In this document: positions 1 through 7,878 of the stretch, piece by piece
Layout of the letters: every line of letters begins with the position of its first letter
How positions within the stretch are numbered: the first letter of the stretch is position 1
NCBI RefSeq assembly: GCF_030053425.1
Contig: NZ_JASGBI010000001.1
Coordinates: 1,124,001-1,188,000 of the forward strand
Direction: 5' to 3'
DNA from: Lysobacter stagni
Lineage (GTDB): Bacteria > Pseudomonadota > Gammaproteobacteria > Xanthomonadales > Xanthomonadaceae
DNA length: 64,000 nt
Made by a program: the position numbers and the translations under genes
Notes under the pieces: model-generated
What the model was told of the DNA's origin: nothing
The model's input: only the letters and a program-made list of their open reading frames with translations
Databases searched by the model: none

Positions 1-90
1 GATGACCGGTACGTCGCAACATCCAAGCTGATGCTGCAAGGCGACCGGCCTAAATTCTGGGACAAGCGAACGTCCGCTCCTGGCCGGTAG
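1..90 (+). CDS. 3' end of an unidentified protein gene (partial)
   Basis: Frame 1 is open from the window edge and encodes about 29 residues, beginning DDRYVATSKLMLQGDRPKFW, with a TAG at 88-90. The composition looks like real protein, but the last eight or so codons and the stop lie inside the palindromic repeat at 69-98. The natural C-terminus may therefore have been replaced when the repeat arrived. The fragment is too short to assign a family. Confidence 0.35.
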   Translation, partial: DDRYVATSKLMLQGDRPKFWDKRTSAPGR

Positions 91-157
91 CGGACATTGG
101 GGCAGGGTGACGGCTGAGACTGGTGCTAATGTCAGCTTTCGACCCAAAGCGGACACT
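69..157. repeat. inverted dimer of a 30-bp palindromic repeat
   Basis: Two copies of one palindromic unit lie at 69-98 and 128-157, in opposite orientation, 29 bp apart. Each unit has arms close to AATGTCCGCT and AGCGGACATT around a 10-bp variable loop. The forward copy is preceded by GTGCTAATG, and the same preceding bases recur at two other copies in the window. A dimer with nearly the same spacing is found at 2262-2349, which suggests a BIME-like composite element rather than chance hairpins. Confidence 0.8.
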
Positions 158-185
158 CGGGTTCGATTACTGGAGATCGGGAAGC

Positions 186-692
186 ATGGAGGTAACGAAG
201 CGAAGGATTCGCGAGACTATCGAGCTTGCGTTTGACGGAGTTCCTCGACCGAGCATGTCACTTCGGCAGTTCCTGCTCACGGATGAGAGAGGATTGGCGG
301 GTGACATCACGGAGGAGGAGTGGCGACTGGCTGGGATCATCAGAACGGACTCGAGATGGCAGGACATATCCGATCTTGAGATCGAGCACTGCGAGTGCCA
401 GCTGGCCCACATGCAGGCAGAGGAGTTCCGCTATTACCTTCCGGCCTACATGGTGTACTCGATAGTTCATGCCAATAGACCCATCTGGGAAAGCTCTGTC
501 CCTGGTGGCGTCATCTTCGGGCTTACTCCAAGCAGTGAAGCCCCCCTATACAACCTCTTGCAATACAGTCTTCTACAGCTCGATCAGCGCAATGCAATCG
601 CGGAATTCCTCAGGTACATGGCGAGCAATGCGGCTGTGTACTTACGAGAGGATGCAGAAGGGGCGCTGACCTTCTGGAAAGAATGCGCCTGA
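186..692 (+). CDS. hypothetical protein, possibly DUF6714-like
   Basis: A soluble protein of 168 residues with no signal peptide or membrane segment. The opening residues (MEVTKRRIRETIELAFDGVP) and the following tryptophan/aspartate-rich stretch recall small DUF6714-type proteins; this is an impression of family resemblance only. The ATG at 186 follows GGAGA at a suitable distance. The longer frame starting at GTG 123 begins inside the palindromic repeat and its first 21 codons are probably untranslated. Repeat copies sit on both sides of the gene (69-157 and 713-742), so it looks like a single-gene unit. Confidence 0.6.
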   Translation: MEVTKRRIRETIELAFDGVPRPSMSLRQFLLTDERGLAGDITEEEWRLAGIIRTDSRWQDISDLEIEHCECQLAHMQAEEFRYYLPAYMVYSIVHANRPIWESSVPGGVIFGLTPSSEAPLYNLLQYSLLQLDQRNAIAEFLRYMASNAAVYLREDAEGALTFWKECA

Positions 693-712
693 TGGGCAGC
701 GGCCTTCCGGAC

Positions 713-742
713 AATGTCCGCTTGTGGCCGAAAGCGGACATC
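713..742. repeat. 30-bp palindromic repeat, single copy
   Basis: Arms AATGTCCGCT and AAGCGGACAT surround a short loop. The copy is in the inverted orientation relative to 128-157: read on the minus strand it encodes MSAFGHKRTL, the same peptide motif given by the other units. It lies 20 bp after the stop of the upstream gene and could act as a transcript-end hairpin. Confidence 0.75.
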
Positions 743-776
743 CGCGCGGACGCATGGTCGGACTGATCCTCGCGTG

Positions 777-813
777 CGTTGCCCGCCGTTGCCCGCCGTT
801 GCCCGCCGTTGCC
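777..813. repeat. tandem repeat of a 10-bp unit
   Basis: Three exact copies of GCCCGCCGTT occupy 781-810, with partial copies on each side. They lie 35 to 80 bp upstream of the lipoprotein start at 860, so copy-number slippage here could alter spacing in its promoter region. No function can be read directly. Confidence 0.7.
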
Positions 814-859
814 GCCTGCGATAGCGTTGGCGTAGGGACTTGGGGGAAGGATGGAATCG

Positions 860-2263
860 ATGCGTGCCGAGCGGTGGGCTTTTACCGCACTCGTCCGCGT
901 GGGAATCGCCGCATCGCTGCTGCTACTCGCCGGCTGCCGCGACCGCGTGCTCGAGTCCCTTTGCAATGACGAAGGAAGGTACCTAGCTGGGCACGACGTA
1001 GCGTCCGCGGGCGTGTTGCTCGAGCACTTCGAATACGATGACCCGGGCAACGGGCCCGATCCCGTCAGTCGCGACGTGCTCGCCTTGCTGACGCAGGGCG
1101 GAATGCAGTTCGTCGAAGTAAGACGCTCGGAAACGTCGGACCGCGCGCTTGCACCACTGCGCATCGCATCGCCGTACCTGCGCATGTCACTGGAGCCGGT
1201 GGGCATGCCAGCTTGCGCGGACGCCTATCGCTTCACGCAGGAGCTGATCGGGACGGTGAGTGCCAGTCAAGAGGTTGCAATCGTCATTCCCCGCGGCCTT
1301 TGCTTCGCAGTGCAGGGCGTTGCCGCGCCCTCGGCCGAGTATACGGCGCGCTGGCACCACGACCGGCGCAAGACCTGGTTTAGGTCCTATGATCGAATCA
1401 CGCAGGGGCTTTACGAGACACGCAGCGGCAGGGCGGTCACAGAGTTCAGGACCTTCGACAGCGACATGCGCTCGGCGCGGGCTGGTCGGTATACCTCCTG
1501 CGCCGGCTTGCGCAGTCCCTTCCTCCGCGCGGTTCCGCATGGCATAGATTTCGGAAAGGATCGCCTCATGAATGCGCAGGTCAAGCAGCCTCGCGATCTC
1601 AAGGGTCGCTACTACAGTCTCGCCTCCTTCCGCTTCAAGGACATCCCCCCATTTTCGACGGAGAACCTGCCCGATCCCGTCGTCGTACCGGCTTCGGAGA
1701 TCACGCAGGAACCGATCAACGAGATGATTTCCGCGGCGGAGCTGCAAGCGCGCTTCCGCACGCCACAGGAAAGTCTAGACGGCGCGGTGTTCTCGTCGAT
1801 GTGCAGGGTGCGCGAGCTGTGCCTGCTGACGCGACGTCAAGACCGACTTATCGCGTCTCCGCTGCCGGCCGACGACCTGTCCTATCAGGGGGCGCAATGG
1901 GTGTTCGCGCTGCGCGATGGGGGCGTGCTGGTGCTGGTCATGCCTGCGGTGCCGCAGGACGGCAAGTACGGGCCGGTCCGGCTGACGTTGAATCACTACG
2001 ACGTCGACCGATGGCTCAAGGCGACTTACAAGGTACCCCTGCCCGGCGTCGCATGGCGCGGGAGCATGGTCAAGCTCGTCGAGTCAGCGACGCTTTCCGG
2101 CAATCAACTCGAGGTCGAATTGCTGCAACTGTCTAATACCGGCCGGACCCCTGACCTCGGGACCATCCAGGCCGACCGCGACAATCGGATCATCAGTCGC
2201 ATCCACGTTCGGGTGGCGCTGCCATTTGCCTTCGGGAACGCGGAAGGTTCTTCCGTTCGATGA
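860..2263 (+). CDS. predicted lipoprotein of unknown function
   Basis: 467 residues. The N-terminus has basic residues, a hydrophobic stretch and a lipobox (LLLLAGC, cysteine at about residue 26), so the mature protein should be lipid-anchored. The remainder is soluble, without repeats or a recognisable enzymatic motif; several cysteines in the exported part could form disulfides. An ATG at 851 directly abuts the purine-rich GGGGGAAGG, whereas the ATG at 860 sits about nine bases from it and is preferred. The stop falls two bases into the repeat dimer at 2262-2349. No family was recognised. Confidence 0.65.
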   Translation: MRAERWAFTALVRVGIAASLLLLAGCRDRVLESLCNDEGRYLAGHDVASAGVLLEHFEYDDPGNGPDPVSRDVLALLTQGGMQFVEVRRSETSDRALAPLRIASPYLRMSLEPVGMPACADAYRFTQELIGTVSASQEVAIVIPRGLCFAVQGVAAPSAEYTARWHHDRRKTWFRSYDRITQGLYETRSGRAVTEFRTFDSDMRSARAGRYTSCAGLRSPFLRAVPHGIDFGKDRLMNAQVKQPRDLKGRYYSLASFRFKDIPPFSTENLPDPVVVPASEITQEPINEMISAAELQARFRTPQESLDGAVFSSMCRVRELCLLTRRQDRLIASPLPADDLSYQGAQWVFALRDGGVLVLVMPAVPQDGKYGPVRLTLNHYDVDRWLKATYKVPLPGVAWRGSMVKLVESATLSGNQLEVELLQLSNTGRTPDLGTIQADRDNRIISRIHVRVALPFAFGNAEGSSVR

Positions 2264-2349
2264 TGTCCGGTTCTGGCCGATAGCGGACATTCAAGCGGAA
2301 GCGGCCAGCCCGCAGTGCTAATGCCCGCTTCCGCCCCGGAGCGGACATC
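2262..2349. repeat. inverted dimer of the 30-bp palindromic repeat
   Basis: Copies at 2262-2291 (inverted) and 2320-2349 (forward) are separated by 28 bp, almost the same geometry as the dimer at 69-157. The forward copy is again preceded by GTGCTAATG. The left copy overlaps the last two bases of the lipoprotein stop codon. Together they fill most of the gap between the lipoprotein and the next gene. Confidence 0.8.
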
Positions 2350-2387
2350 CGGGTAGCCAGGTACATTCTTCGTCGGATCGCTCATCC

Positions 2388-2765
2388 ATGCCGTACTTCA
2401 GAGTCAGGCTCTCGAGCGCAGGTATCTCCTATGCCTTCGAGGGAGGTGACTCTGCCATCGGGTTCTTCACCACACGGCTGGTTCGGACGCCCGGTCTCCT
2501 GCAGGCCCACCGCGTCGCCAGTGAGCTTGTCCTCTCGGAGTGGCGGCCCGGCGATCCCTATGCTGCTGGCAATGCGGGTGCGATACCCACCTTAGCCATC
2601 GAGGATGCCTGGCCTGTCGGCATGCTCTCCGGATGGTTCGGCCCGAGAGGCGGCGACCACGCGTTCTATCTGCACGAGGATCAGGTGACATCGGCCGTCG
2701 CGCCGCCCTGCGATGCTAATGTCCGCTGGAGACCCGAAGCGGCTACGCTTCGTCGTCGGGGGTAG
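2388..2765 (+). CDS. small hypothetical protein, C-terminus altered by repeat
   Basis: 125 residues starting MPYFRVRLSSAGISYAFEGG. Residues 1 to about 108 look like a compact globular domain with aromatic and glycine residues. From about residue 110 the reading frame runs through the palindromic repeat at 2718-2747 and ends in an arginine-rich tail. The gene is probably truncated or extended by repeat insertion, so the true family C-terminus may be missing. No function recognised. Confidence 0.5.
   Translation: MPYFRVRLSSAGISYAFEGGDSAIGFFTTRLVRTPGLLQAHRVASELVLSEWRPGDPYAAGNAGAIPTLAIEDAWPVGMLSGWFGPRGGDHAFYLHEDQVTSAVAPPCDANVRWRPEAATLRRRG
2718..2747. repeat. 30-bp palindromic repeat, degenerate copy
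   Basis: The left arm AATGTCCGCT and the preceding GATGCTAATG are intact, but the right arm is degraded (AGCGGCTACG). The copy lies inside the 3' end of the preceding reading frame. A separate perfect 8-bp hairpin (CCGTGCGT, loop CCA) follows at 2782-2800. Confidence 0.65.
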
Positions 2766-2899
2766 TCGAAGAAGCCCGTTTCCGTGCGTCCAACGCACGG
2801 CCGCAACGCCATGTCCGCGTGCGGCGCGCGGTCGTCGGGTGTAGTCAATCGGTAACTCCTTCAGGAGTCGGCTCGATCACATCACAGGGGACGAAACGC

Positions 2900-3268
2900 A
2901 TGAACAAGGCAATCGCATATCTGGTTATTGCGGTCGTTGGTGTATTCCTCCTGCGCAGCACCGGTCTTCTGGACGGAATGTTCAGTCGGGGGAACCTGGA
3001 GGAGCGGGGCAAGTTCTGGCAAGACACCGTGGCGCGCGAGACGCCGGTGGGGACCGGAAAGGATCGGGTGGATGCACTGGTCGCCCGTCATGGCATGACG
3101 CTCGAGTGTTTCGATTCCTCCCTCAAGCCACCCGTCTCCGACTGCCTCGCCGACGACCCGGCATCGAAGGGCGGAACGTCGGGACATCCCGTGGCCGTCC
3201 AGCTTCGCTTCACGTTCCGCAGCGGGATGCTGGAGAAGTTCGAAACCAGCACGCGCGTTCTCAGGTAG
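2900..3268 (+). CDS. small membrane-anchored hypothetical protein
   Basis: 122 residues. One N-terminal hydrophobic helix (about residues 4-20, AIAYLVIAVVGVFLLRSTGL) is followed by a soluble tail containing two cysteines (LECFDSS and VSDCLADD) that could pair after export. The ATG at 2900 follows AGGGGACGAA. An in-frame upstream start at 2819 lacks a good ribosome site and would place a charged segment before the helix. A small hairpin (ACTCCT/AGGAGT) lies at 2855-2868 in the leader. No family recognised. Confidence 0.6.
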   Translation: MNKAIAYLVIAVVGVFLLRSTGLLDGMFSRGNLEERGKFWQDTVARETPVGTGKDRVDALVARHGMTLECFDSSLKPPVSDCLADDPASKGGTSGHPVAVQLRFTFRSGMLEKFETSTRVLR

Positions 3269-3279
3269 GCCCCTGTCGG

Positions 3280-3306
3280 CAAACGCAGCATCCGTCGCTG
3301 CGTTTG
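3280..3306 (+). terminator. strong hairpin after the small membrane gene
   Basis: A perfect 10-bp inverted repeat, CAAACGCAGC and GCTGCGTTTG with a 7-nt loop, lies 12 bp after the stop at 3268. There is no U-tract, so it may be a non-canonical terminator or an mRNA 3'-end stabiliser. The rest of 3307-3484 shows nothing recognisable. Confidence 0.5.
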
Positions 3307-3484
3307 AGCTCGATGTGGAAGTGCCACGTTGGCTGTCGTACTGACGAGCAACCGATCACAGTTGCAGATCAGCGGCAGCTGCGTGGCGGGGCGTCGCAGG
3401 AAGTCCGTATGACCTTCGGCGCTGGCCGACGGCGAGAGGTCGCTCGCATTCTCGTTCCATCACGACTCTCCGACCCGATGCCCC

Positions 3485-5311
3485 ATGACCAGACCGCTGA
3501 CCCTCGCGATCGCACTTTCCCTTGCCACATTCGCGAGCACGCCTGTGTTTGCTGCCGGCGCTGCCAGCAAAGCCGCCGCCGCGACACCCGCGCCGCCGTC
3601 GTGGGTAGGAAAGAGCAACGAGTACGCCCGGATCCTGCTTGACGCGCAGGCTCCGTTCGCGCCCGAGGACATGTCGTTCATGGGCGTGCCCGGCTACGAC
3701 ACGCTCGTCACCGACTTGAAGCCGGCGTTCGCCGCCCGCTTCCGTGCGGACACCACGCGTGCCCGCGATGCGCTCGAATCCAGGCGTGCCTCCGAGCGCG
3801 ATGCGAACGTGCGCCAGGATCTGGAAATCATGATCCGCGCTGCCGACGAGGCGGTCGCGACCAGTGCGCTCAACGAGCAACTGACGCTGCCCTGGCGTGA
3901 CGCGCCGCAGATCGTGTTCAACGGCGTGCGCACCCTGCTGTCCGACCAGACCCCACCCGAGCGCCGCGCACTCGCACTCGAACGCCTGAAGAACTACGTC
4001 GGCCAGGGCAAGGAGACGACTCCCCTCACCGAACTCGCCAAGGCGCGCTATGCGGAGCGTGTCGAAGACCGCACGCTGCTGCGTCCCACGAAGCTGGAAG
4101 TCGAGCAGGCGCTGGAGAACGTCGACACCTACGTCGCCGGCATCCGTGATCTGTTCGGGAAGCATCACGTGCCCGGCGCCGATGCCGCGCTGGCCGCGAT
4201 GGAAACGCAGCTGAAGGACTATGGCCAATGGATGCGCACGACCGTCCTGCCGCAGGCACGCACCGACACCCGCCTGCCGCCGCCGCTGTACGCCAACCAG
4301 CTCAGGCAGATCGGCGTCGACATCGACCCGCAGTTGCTGGTCCGCCGCGCGCAGGTGGAGTTCATGGAGACACGCGCGGCGATGGCGCAGCTCGCGCCAC
4401 TGGTGGCGAAAGCGCACGGGCTGGAGGTCGCCGATCCGCACGACTACGTGGCCGTTGTGCGTGCGCTCAAGCAGGATGCGATTGCCAATGACCAGCTCGT
4501 GGGGCGCTACCGTACGGTCATCGATGCGATCGATCCGATCATCCGCAGGGAACGCATCGTCGACGTGCCGAACCGCCCGATGGTGATGCGCCTGGGCAGC
4601 GAGGCCGAATCCGCGGTGGTGTCGGCCCCGCACCTGCTGCCGGCGCCGCTGGTCGGCAACACCGGCCAGCAGGGCCAGTTCGTGTTGCCGGTGTCGCTGG
4701 CGACGGCGGGCGGCAAAGCGCTGCAGTACGACGATTTCAACTTCGATGCAGCGCGCTGGACGCTCTCCGCACACGAAGGTCGCCCGGGACACGAACTTCA
4801 GTTCACCGCGATGATCGAGCGCGGTGTCTCACTGGCGCGCACGATGTTCGCGTTCAACTCGGTCAACGTCGAAGGCTGGGCGTTGTACGCCGAAGCGGAG
4901 ATGGTTCCCTACGAACCGCTGGACGGACAGCTGATCGCGCTGCAGTTCCGCCTGATGCGTGCGGCGCGCGCGATGCTCGATCCGATGATCAACCTGGGCC
5001 AGATCGACCGTGAAGACGCCGGTCGCATCCTGCGCGAGAAGGTCGGTCTGTCGGAGGCCATGACCAAACAGGAACTCGACCGCTACACCTTCAACTCGCC
5101 AGGGCAGGCGGGAGCCTACTTCTATGGCTACAGCCGCATCCTCGAGCTGCGCATGGAGACCGAACTGGCGCTGGGCGACAAGTTCGACCGGCTGGCGTTC
5201 AACAACTTCCTGCTCGACCAGGGCCTGTTGCCGCCGGACCTGCTGGCCAAGGCGGTGCGTGAGCAGTTCATCCCGGCGATGCGGAAGGGAGTGGCCCTTT
5301 CCGTGAAGTGA
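3485..5311 (+). CDS. exported DUF885 family protein (putative metallopeptidase-like)
   Basis: 608 residues with a typical Sec signal peptide (cleavage near VFAAG, residue 20-25). The DUF885 hallmark HEGRPGHELQ begins at His430, and EGWALYAE begins at Glu463. In gluzincin-like proteins such a histidine/glutamate pair with a downstream glutamate would bind zinc, which suggests peptidase-type activity in the periplasm; that activity is inferred, not shown. A close paralogue lies at 32022-33836 on the other strand and matches almost residue for residue over the C-terminal third. The gene appears monocistronic. Confidence 0.85.
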   Translation: MTRPLTLAIALSLATFASTPVFAAGAASKAAAATPAPPSWVGKSNEYARILLDAQAPFAPEDMSFMGVPGYDTLVTDLKPAFAARFRADTTRARDALESRRASERDANVRQDLEIMIRAADEAVATSALNEQLTLPWRDAPQIVFNGVRTLLSDQTPPERRALALERLKNYVGQGKETTPLTELAKARYAERVEDRTLLRPTKLEVEQALENVDTYVAGIRDLFGKHHVPGADAALAAMETQLKDYGQWMRTTVLPQARTDTRLPPPLYANQLRQIGVDIDPQLLVRRAQVEFMETRAAMAQLAPLVAKAHGLEVADPHDYVAVVRALKQDAIANDQLVGRYRTVIDAIDPIIRRERIVDVPNRPMVMRLGSEAESAVVSAPHLLPAPLVGNTGQQGQFVLPVSLATAGGKALQYDDFNFDAARWTLSAHEGRPGHELQFTAMIERGVSLARTMFAFNSVNVEGWALYAEAEMVPYEPLDGQLIALQFRLMRAARAMLDPMINLGQIDREDAGRILREKVGLSEAMTKQELDRYTFNSPGQAGAYFYGYSRILELRMETELALGDKFDRLAFNNFLLDQGLLPPDLLAKAVREQFIPAMRKGVALSVK

Positions 5312-5334
5312 CATCCTGATTCCCGGCGGTAAGA

Positions 5335-5368
5335 ATTAGCATTGACTAATGAATAAGTCATGGCTAAT
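5335..5368. promoter_or_regulatory. palindromic operator upstream of arsR-type gene
   Basis: A 34-bp inverted repeat with 13-bp arms (ATTAGCATTGACT and AGTCATGGCTAAT, 11 of 13 positions complementary) around an AT-rich 8-bp centre. It ends 2 bp before a GTG and 8 bp before the ATG of the ArsR-type gene. Its AT content stands out sharply from the surrounding DNA. Size and position fit an autoregulatory ArsR/SmtB dimer site overlapping the promoter. Confidence 0.75.
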
Positions 5369-5376
5369 GTGTGGCC

Positions 5377-5706
5377 ATGACTGAACCCGCCGCCCTCACC
5401 GCCGTCATGCGTGCCCTGGCCGATCCGACGCGGCGTGCCGTGTTCGAACGCGTCGTCGATGTGGACGAGATCAGCGTTGCCGAACTCACCCGCGGCAGCG
5501 GGGTGACGCAGGGCGCGATCTCACAGCATCTGAAGTCGCTGAAACAAGCGGGGCTGGTCATCGAGCGCCCCGAAGGGCGCAACGTCTATTACCGCGCGCA
5601 ACCCGATGGCCTGGCGCCGCTGGTCGACTGGATGAGCCATTACGGCGTCTTCTGGCGCGAGCGCTTCGCCGACCTGCGCGCGCTACTCAAGGACATCGAT
5701 CCATGA
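5377..5706 (+). CDS. ArsR/SmtB-family transcriptional repressor
   Basis: 109 residues. The winged helix-turn-helix is clear: MRALADPTRRAVFERV at the start, recognition region GVTQGAISQHLKSLKQAGLV, then the wing EGRNVYYRAQPDGL. No ArsR-type cysteine metal site is present, so it belongs to the metal-independent branch usually paired with an SRPBCC gene. The ATG at 5377 is chosen over GTG 5371 because it leaves more room after the operator. The stop overlaps the next start by 4 nt, so the regulator and the SRPBCC protein are translationally coupled. Binding of the 34-bp palindrome just upstream is the likely control. Confidence 0.9.
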   Translation: MTEPAALTAVMRALADPTRRAVFERVVDVDEISVAELTRGSGVTQGAISQHLKSLKQAGLVIERPEGRNVYYRAQPDGLAPLVDWMSHYGVFWRERFADLRALLKDIDP

Positions 5707-6203
5707 ACGATCAACGGCGGGAGCCAGACACTCAGTCCATCGTGCTCGACGAGGTGTTTCCGCATGCGTCGGAGACGATCTGGAAGGCGTTGACCACGGG
5801 CGATCTGATCGCGCGCTGGATGATGGCGCCGCGCGGCTTCGAACCGGTGGTCGGCAATCGCTTCACGTTCCAGACGACGCCAGCCGGTGAGTGGGATGGC
5901 CTCATCCATTGCCAGGTGCTGGACGTGGTGCCCTGCGAGCGCCTGAGCTATCGCTGGCGCGGCGGTCATTCGGACAACCTGGGCTATGGCGCGCCGCTGG
6001 ACACGGTGGTGACCTGGACGCTGGTTAAAGCCGACCACGGCACGCGCGTGCGCCTGGTGCATTCGGGCTTCGTGCTGCCGAAGAACGACACGGCCTTCCG
6101 CAACATGAGCGAGGGCTGGAAGAAGGTGGTGCGCAATCTGGACGCTGTCGCGGGCGATGCGGACGCGCTGCCCGCATCGCACGACCACGCGACGCGGCAC
6201 TGA
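5703..6203 (+). CDS. SRPBCC/AHSA1-like (START-fold) protein
   Basis: 166 residues with the AHSA1-type layout: an N-terminal IVLDEVFPHASETIWKALTT strand-helix, IARWMMAPRGFEPVVGNRF, and a C-terminal helix EGWKKVVRNLDA. The fold forms a hydrophobic pocket for a small ligand. The partner gene encodes the ArsR-like repressor, and such pairs are common, with the ligand usually unknown. No catalytic residues are evident. It overlaps arsR by 4 nt and precedes the GFA gene by 45 bp, so the three are probably one transcript. Confidence 0.85.
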   Translation: MNDQRREPDTQSIVLDEVFPHASETIWKALTTGDLIARWMMAPRGFEPVVGNRFTFQTTPAGEWDGLIHCQVLDVVPCERLSYRWRGGHSDNLGYGAPLDTVVTWTLVKADHGTRVRLVHSGFVLPKNDTAFRNMSEGWKKVVRNLDAVAGDADALPASHDHATRH

Positions 6204-6248
6204 TCCATCGCCGTCGGCACCGCTGCTTTTCACACAGGAAGCCACACC

Positions 6249-6659
6249 ATGAGCCAGGCCTACACCGGCGGCTGCGCCTGCGGCGCGATCCGCTACGAGA
6301 TCAGCGGCGAGCCGGTCTTCATGAACGATTGCCAGTGCCGCGATTGCCAGCACCAGAGCGGCACGGGACACGGGTCGTACCTGACGTTTCCGCGCGATGG
6401 CGTCACGCTGGAAGGCAGCGCAACGCACTGGGACATCGTCGCCGACAGCGGCAACGTGAAGACGCGCGCGTTCTGTCCCCTCTGCGGCTCGCCGGTCTAC
6501 ATGACCTTCGCGGCGATGCCCGGCGTGTTCACCGTGCATGCCGCAAGCCTGGACGACCCCGGGCGCTACCGGCCCCAGGCGGTGACGTACGCGATGCGCG
6601 GCCACGCATGGGACCACCTCGACCCGGCCATTCCGGTCTTCCAGAAGATGCCGGGCTGA
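6249..6659 (+). CDS. GFA family zinc-binding protein
   Basis: 136 residues of the GFA (formerly DUF636) fold. Cysteines at 9, 11, 28, 30, 33, 76 and 79 form the two zinc sites typical of this family (CAC, CQCRDC, CPLC). The glutathione-dependent formaldehyde-activating role of the namesake cannot be assumed, since most members are uncharacterised. The start is supported by CAGGAAG 11 nt upstream. It lies in the same direction as the arsR-SRPBCC pair and may share the transcript. Confidence 0.9.
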   Translation: MSQAYTGGCACGAIRYEISGEPVFMNDCQCRDCQHQSGTGHGSYLTFPRDGVTLEGSATHWDIVADSGNVKTRAFCPLCGSPVYMTFAAMPGVFTVHAASLDDPGRYRPQAVTYAMRGHAWDHLDPAIPVFQKMPG

Positions 6660-6683
6660 TCGTCCCGGCGAACCGCGTGCGGC

Positions 6684-6944
6684 TCAGGCCTGCGGAGCGG
6701 TCATCCGTTCCAGCTCGGCCAGCGTCGTCATCGCCGCCTCGCGCGATGCGCCGCACATCTCCATCGTCGGTCGCAACGAGGCGCAGAAGGCCGGGCGTTC
6801 CGGCCTGCCGAAGAGTCGGCACCGGTAATCATCGTCCAGTTGCACGCACGGCATGCCCGCGGGTTTGCCGTGCGGCATGCCGGGAATGGGCGAAGTGATC
6901 GACGGCGCGATGCAGCACGCGCCGCAGTGGGCGCGGCAGTCCAT
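6684..6944 (-). CDS. YkgJ-family cysteine cluster protein
   Basis: 86 residues beginning [11 protein letters not shown], with further cysteines at 33, 42, 54 and 64. This CxxxCxxCC pattern is the YkgJ/CxxCxxCC family signature, thought to bind zinc or an Fe-S cluster. The function is unknown. The start at 6944 lies 11 nt after the aroE stop, so the gene is co-transcribed with aroE. No good ribosome site is visible, consistent with translation following aroE. Confidence 0.8.
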   Translation of the reverse strand: MDCRAHCGACCIAPSITSPIPGMPHGKPAGMPCVQLDDDYRCRLFGRPERPAFCASLRPTMEMCGASREAAMTTLAELERMTAPQA

Positions 6945-6955
6945 GACGGTGTGGC

Positions 6956-7831
6956 TCAATCGGCGGTGACCAGCTCCGCGCGATGTTCGCGCAGGGTCTC
7001 GTAGATCTCGTCCGTTTCCGGGCGGACGCCGTGCCAGCGCTGGAAGCTTTCGGCCGCCTGCTCGACCAGCATGCCCAGGCCGTCGATGCAGTCGTGCGCG
7101 CCGGCCGCACGTGCCCACGCGAGGAACGGGATCGCCACCTCGCCGTAGCTCAGGTCCACCGCGGCAGTGCGCGGATTCGCAAGCGCCACCTGCAGCATCG
7201 GCAGCGAGGCATCGCGCGCGGCGGATGTGGCGTTGATGATCAGGTCGAACGTGCCGAGCGAACCGATGTCGCGCAGGTAGCGCGGATGCACGCGGCCGGG
7301 CATGGCCAGCGCATCGGCCAGCGCGTCTGCGCGTTCGGGCGTGCGGTTGACGATGTACAGATCGCCGATGCCCGCATCCAGCAGCGACGGCGCCACGCCG
7401 CGCGCAGCACCGCCTGCACCGATCAGCAGCGTGCGGCGCGCGCGCAGGTCCAGGCCGTGGCGTTCGGTGAGATCGCGAACCAGCCCCACGCCGTCGGTGT
7501 TGTCGCCTTCCCAGCCGGTGGCGGTGCGGATGAGCGTGTTGACCGCGCCGGCGCGACGCGCGCGCTCGCTCAGCGTGTGGCACGCCAACGCCGCGCGCCC
7601 CTTGTGCGGCAGCGTGACGTTCGCGCCCACGCCGCCTTCGGCCGCGAACGCGGCGAGGATGGCATCGAACGACTCCGAGGGGGCGTCCATCGCCGTATAG
7701 TCCAGCGCGATCCCGGTCTGTCGGCCGAACGCGGCATGGATGCGTGGCGACAGCGAATGCGCGACCGGATGGCCGATGACGGCGAACCGCTTGACCACGG
7801 CCGGATTTGCGACGGAAGCGAAGTTGGACAC
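6956..7831 (-). CDS. aroE: shikimate dehydrogenase
   Basis: 291 residues. Catalyses NADPH-dependent reduction of 3-dehydroshikimate to shikimate in the chorismate pathway. Substrate-binding residues are in [13 protein letters not shown] (about 20-32). The catalytic lysine is Lys77 in NVTLPHKGR and the aspartate is Asp113 in GDNTDGVG. The dinucleotide-binding loop is GAGGAARG, followed by VNRTPERA, whose asparagine/arginine/threonine favour NADPH. Length is slightly above the usual 270. Chorismate made through this enzyme also feeds the XanB2 reaction encoded at 19.4 kb. Confidence 0.97.
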   Translation of the reverse strand: MSNFASVANPAVVKRFAVIGHPVAHSLSPRIHAAFGRQTGIALDYTAMDAPSESFDAILAAFAAEGGVGANVTLPHKGRAALACHTLSERARRAGAVNTLIRTATGWEGDNTDGVGLVRDLTERHGLDLRARRTLLIGAGGAARGVAPSLLDAGIGDLYIVNRTPERADALADALAMPGRVHPRYLRDIGSLGTFDLIINATSAARDASLPMLQVALANPRTAAVDLSYGEVAIPFLAWARAAGAHDCIDGLGMLVEQAAESFQRWHGVRPETDEIYETLREHRAELVTAD

Positions 7832-7878
7832 GGCGGGCTCTCGAATAGACTGGGGAACACTAAGACAGGAGACGCACG

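Noticed and set aside
123..185. GTG start at 123 giving a 189-residue protein
   Set aside because: The extra 21 codons are encoded by the palindromic repeat (MSAFDPKRTL motif) and precede a good ribosome site for the ATG at 186.
777..813. Possible CRISPR-like or regulatory iteron array
   Set aside because: Only three to four copies of a 10-bp unit without spacers; too short for CRISPR and with no replication gene nearby.
2782..2800. CCGTGCGT/ACGCACGG hairpin as a riboswitch
   Set aside because: It is a single short stem with no conserved aptamer features and no suitable regulated gene directly downstream; more likely a transcript-end hairpin.
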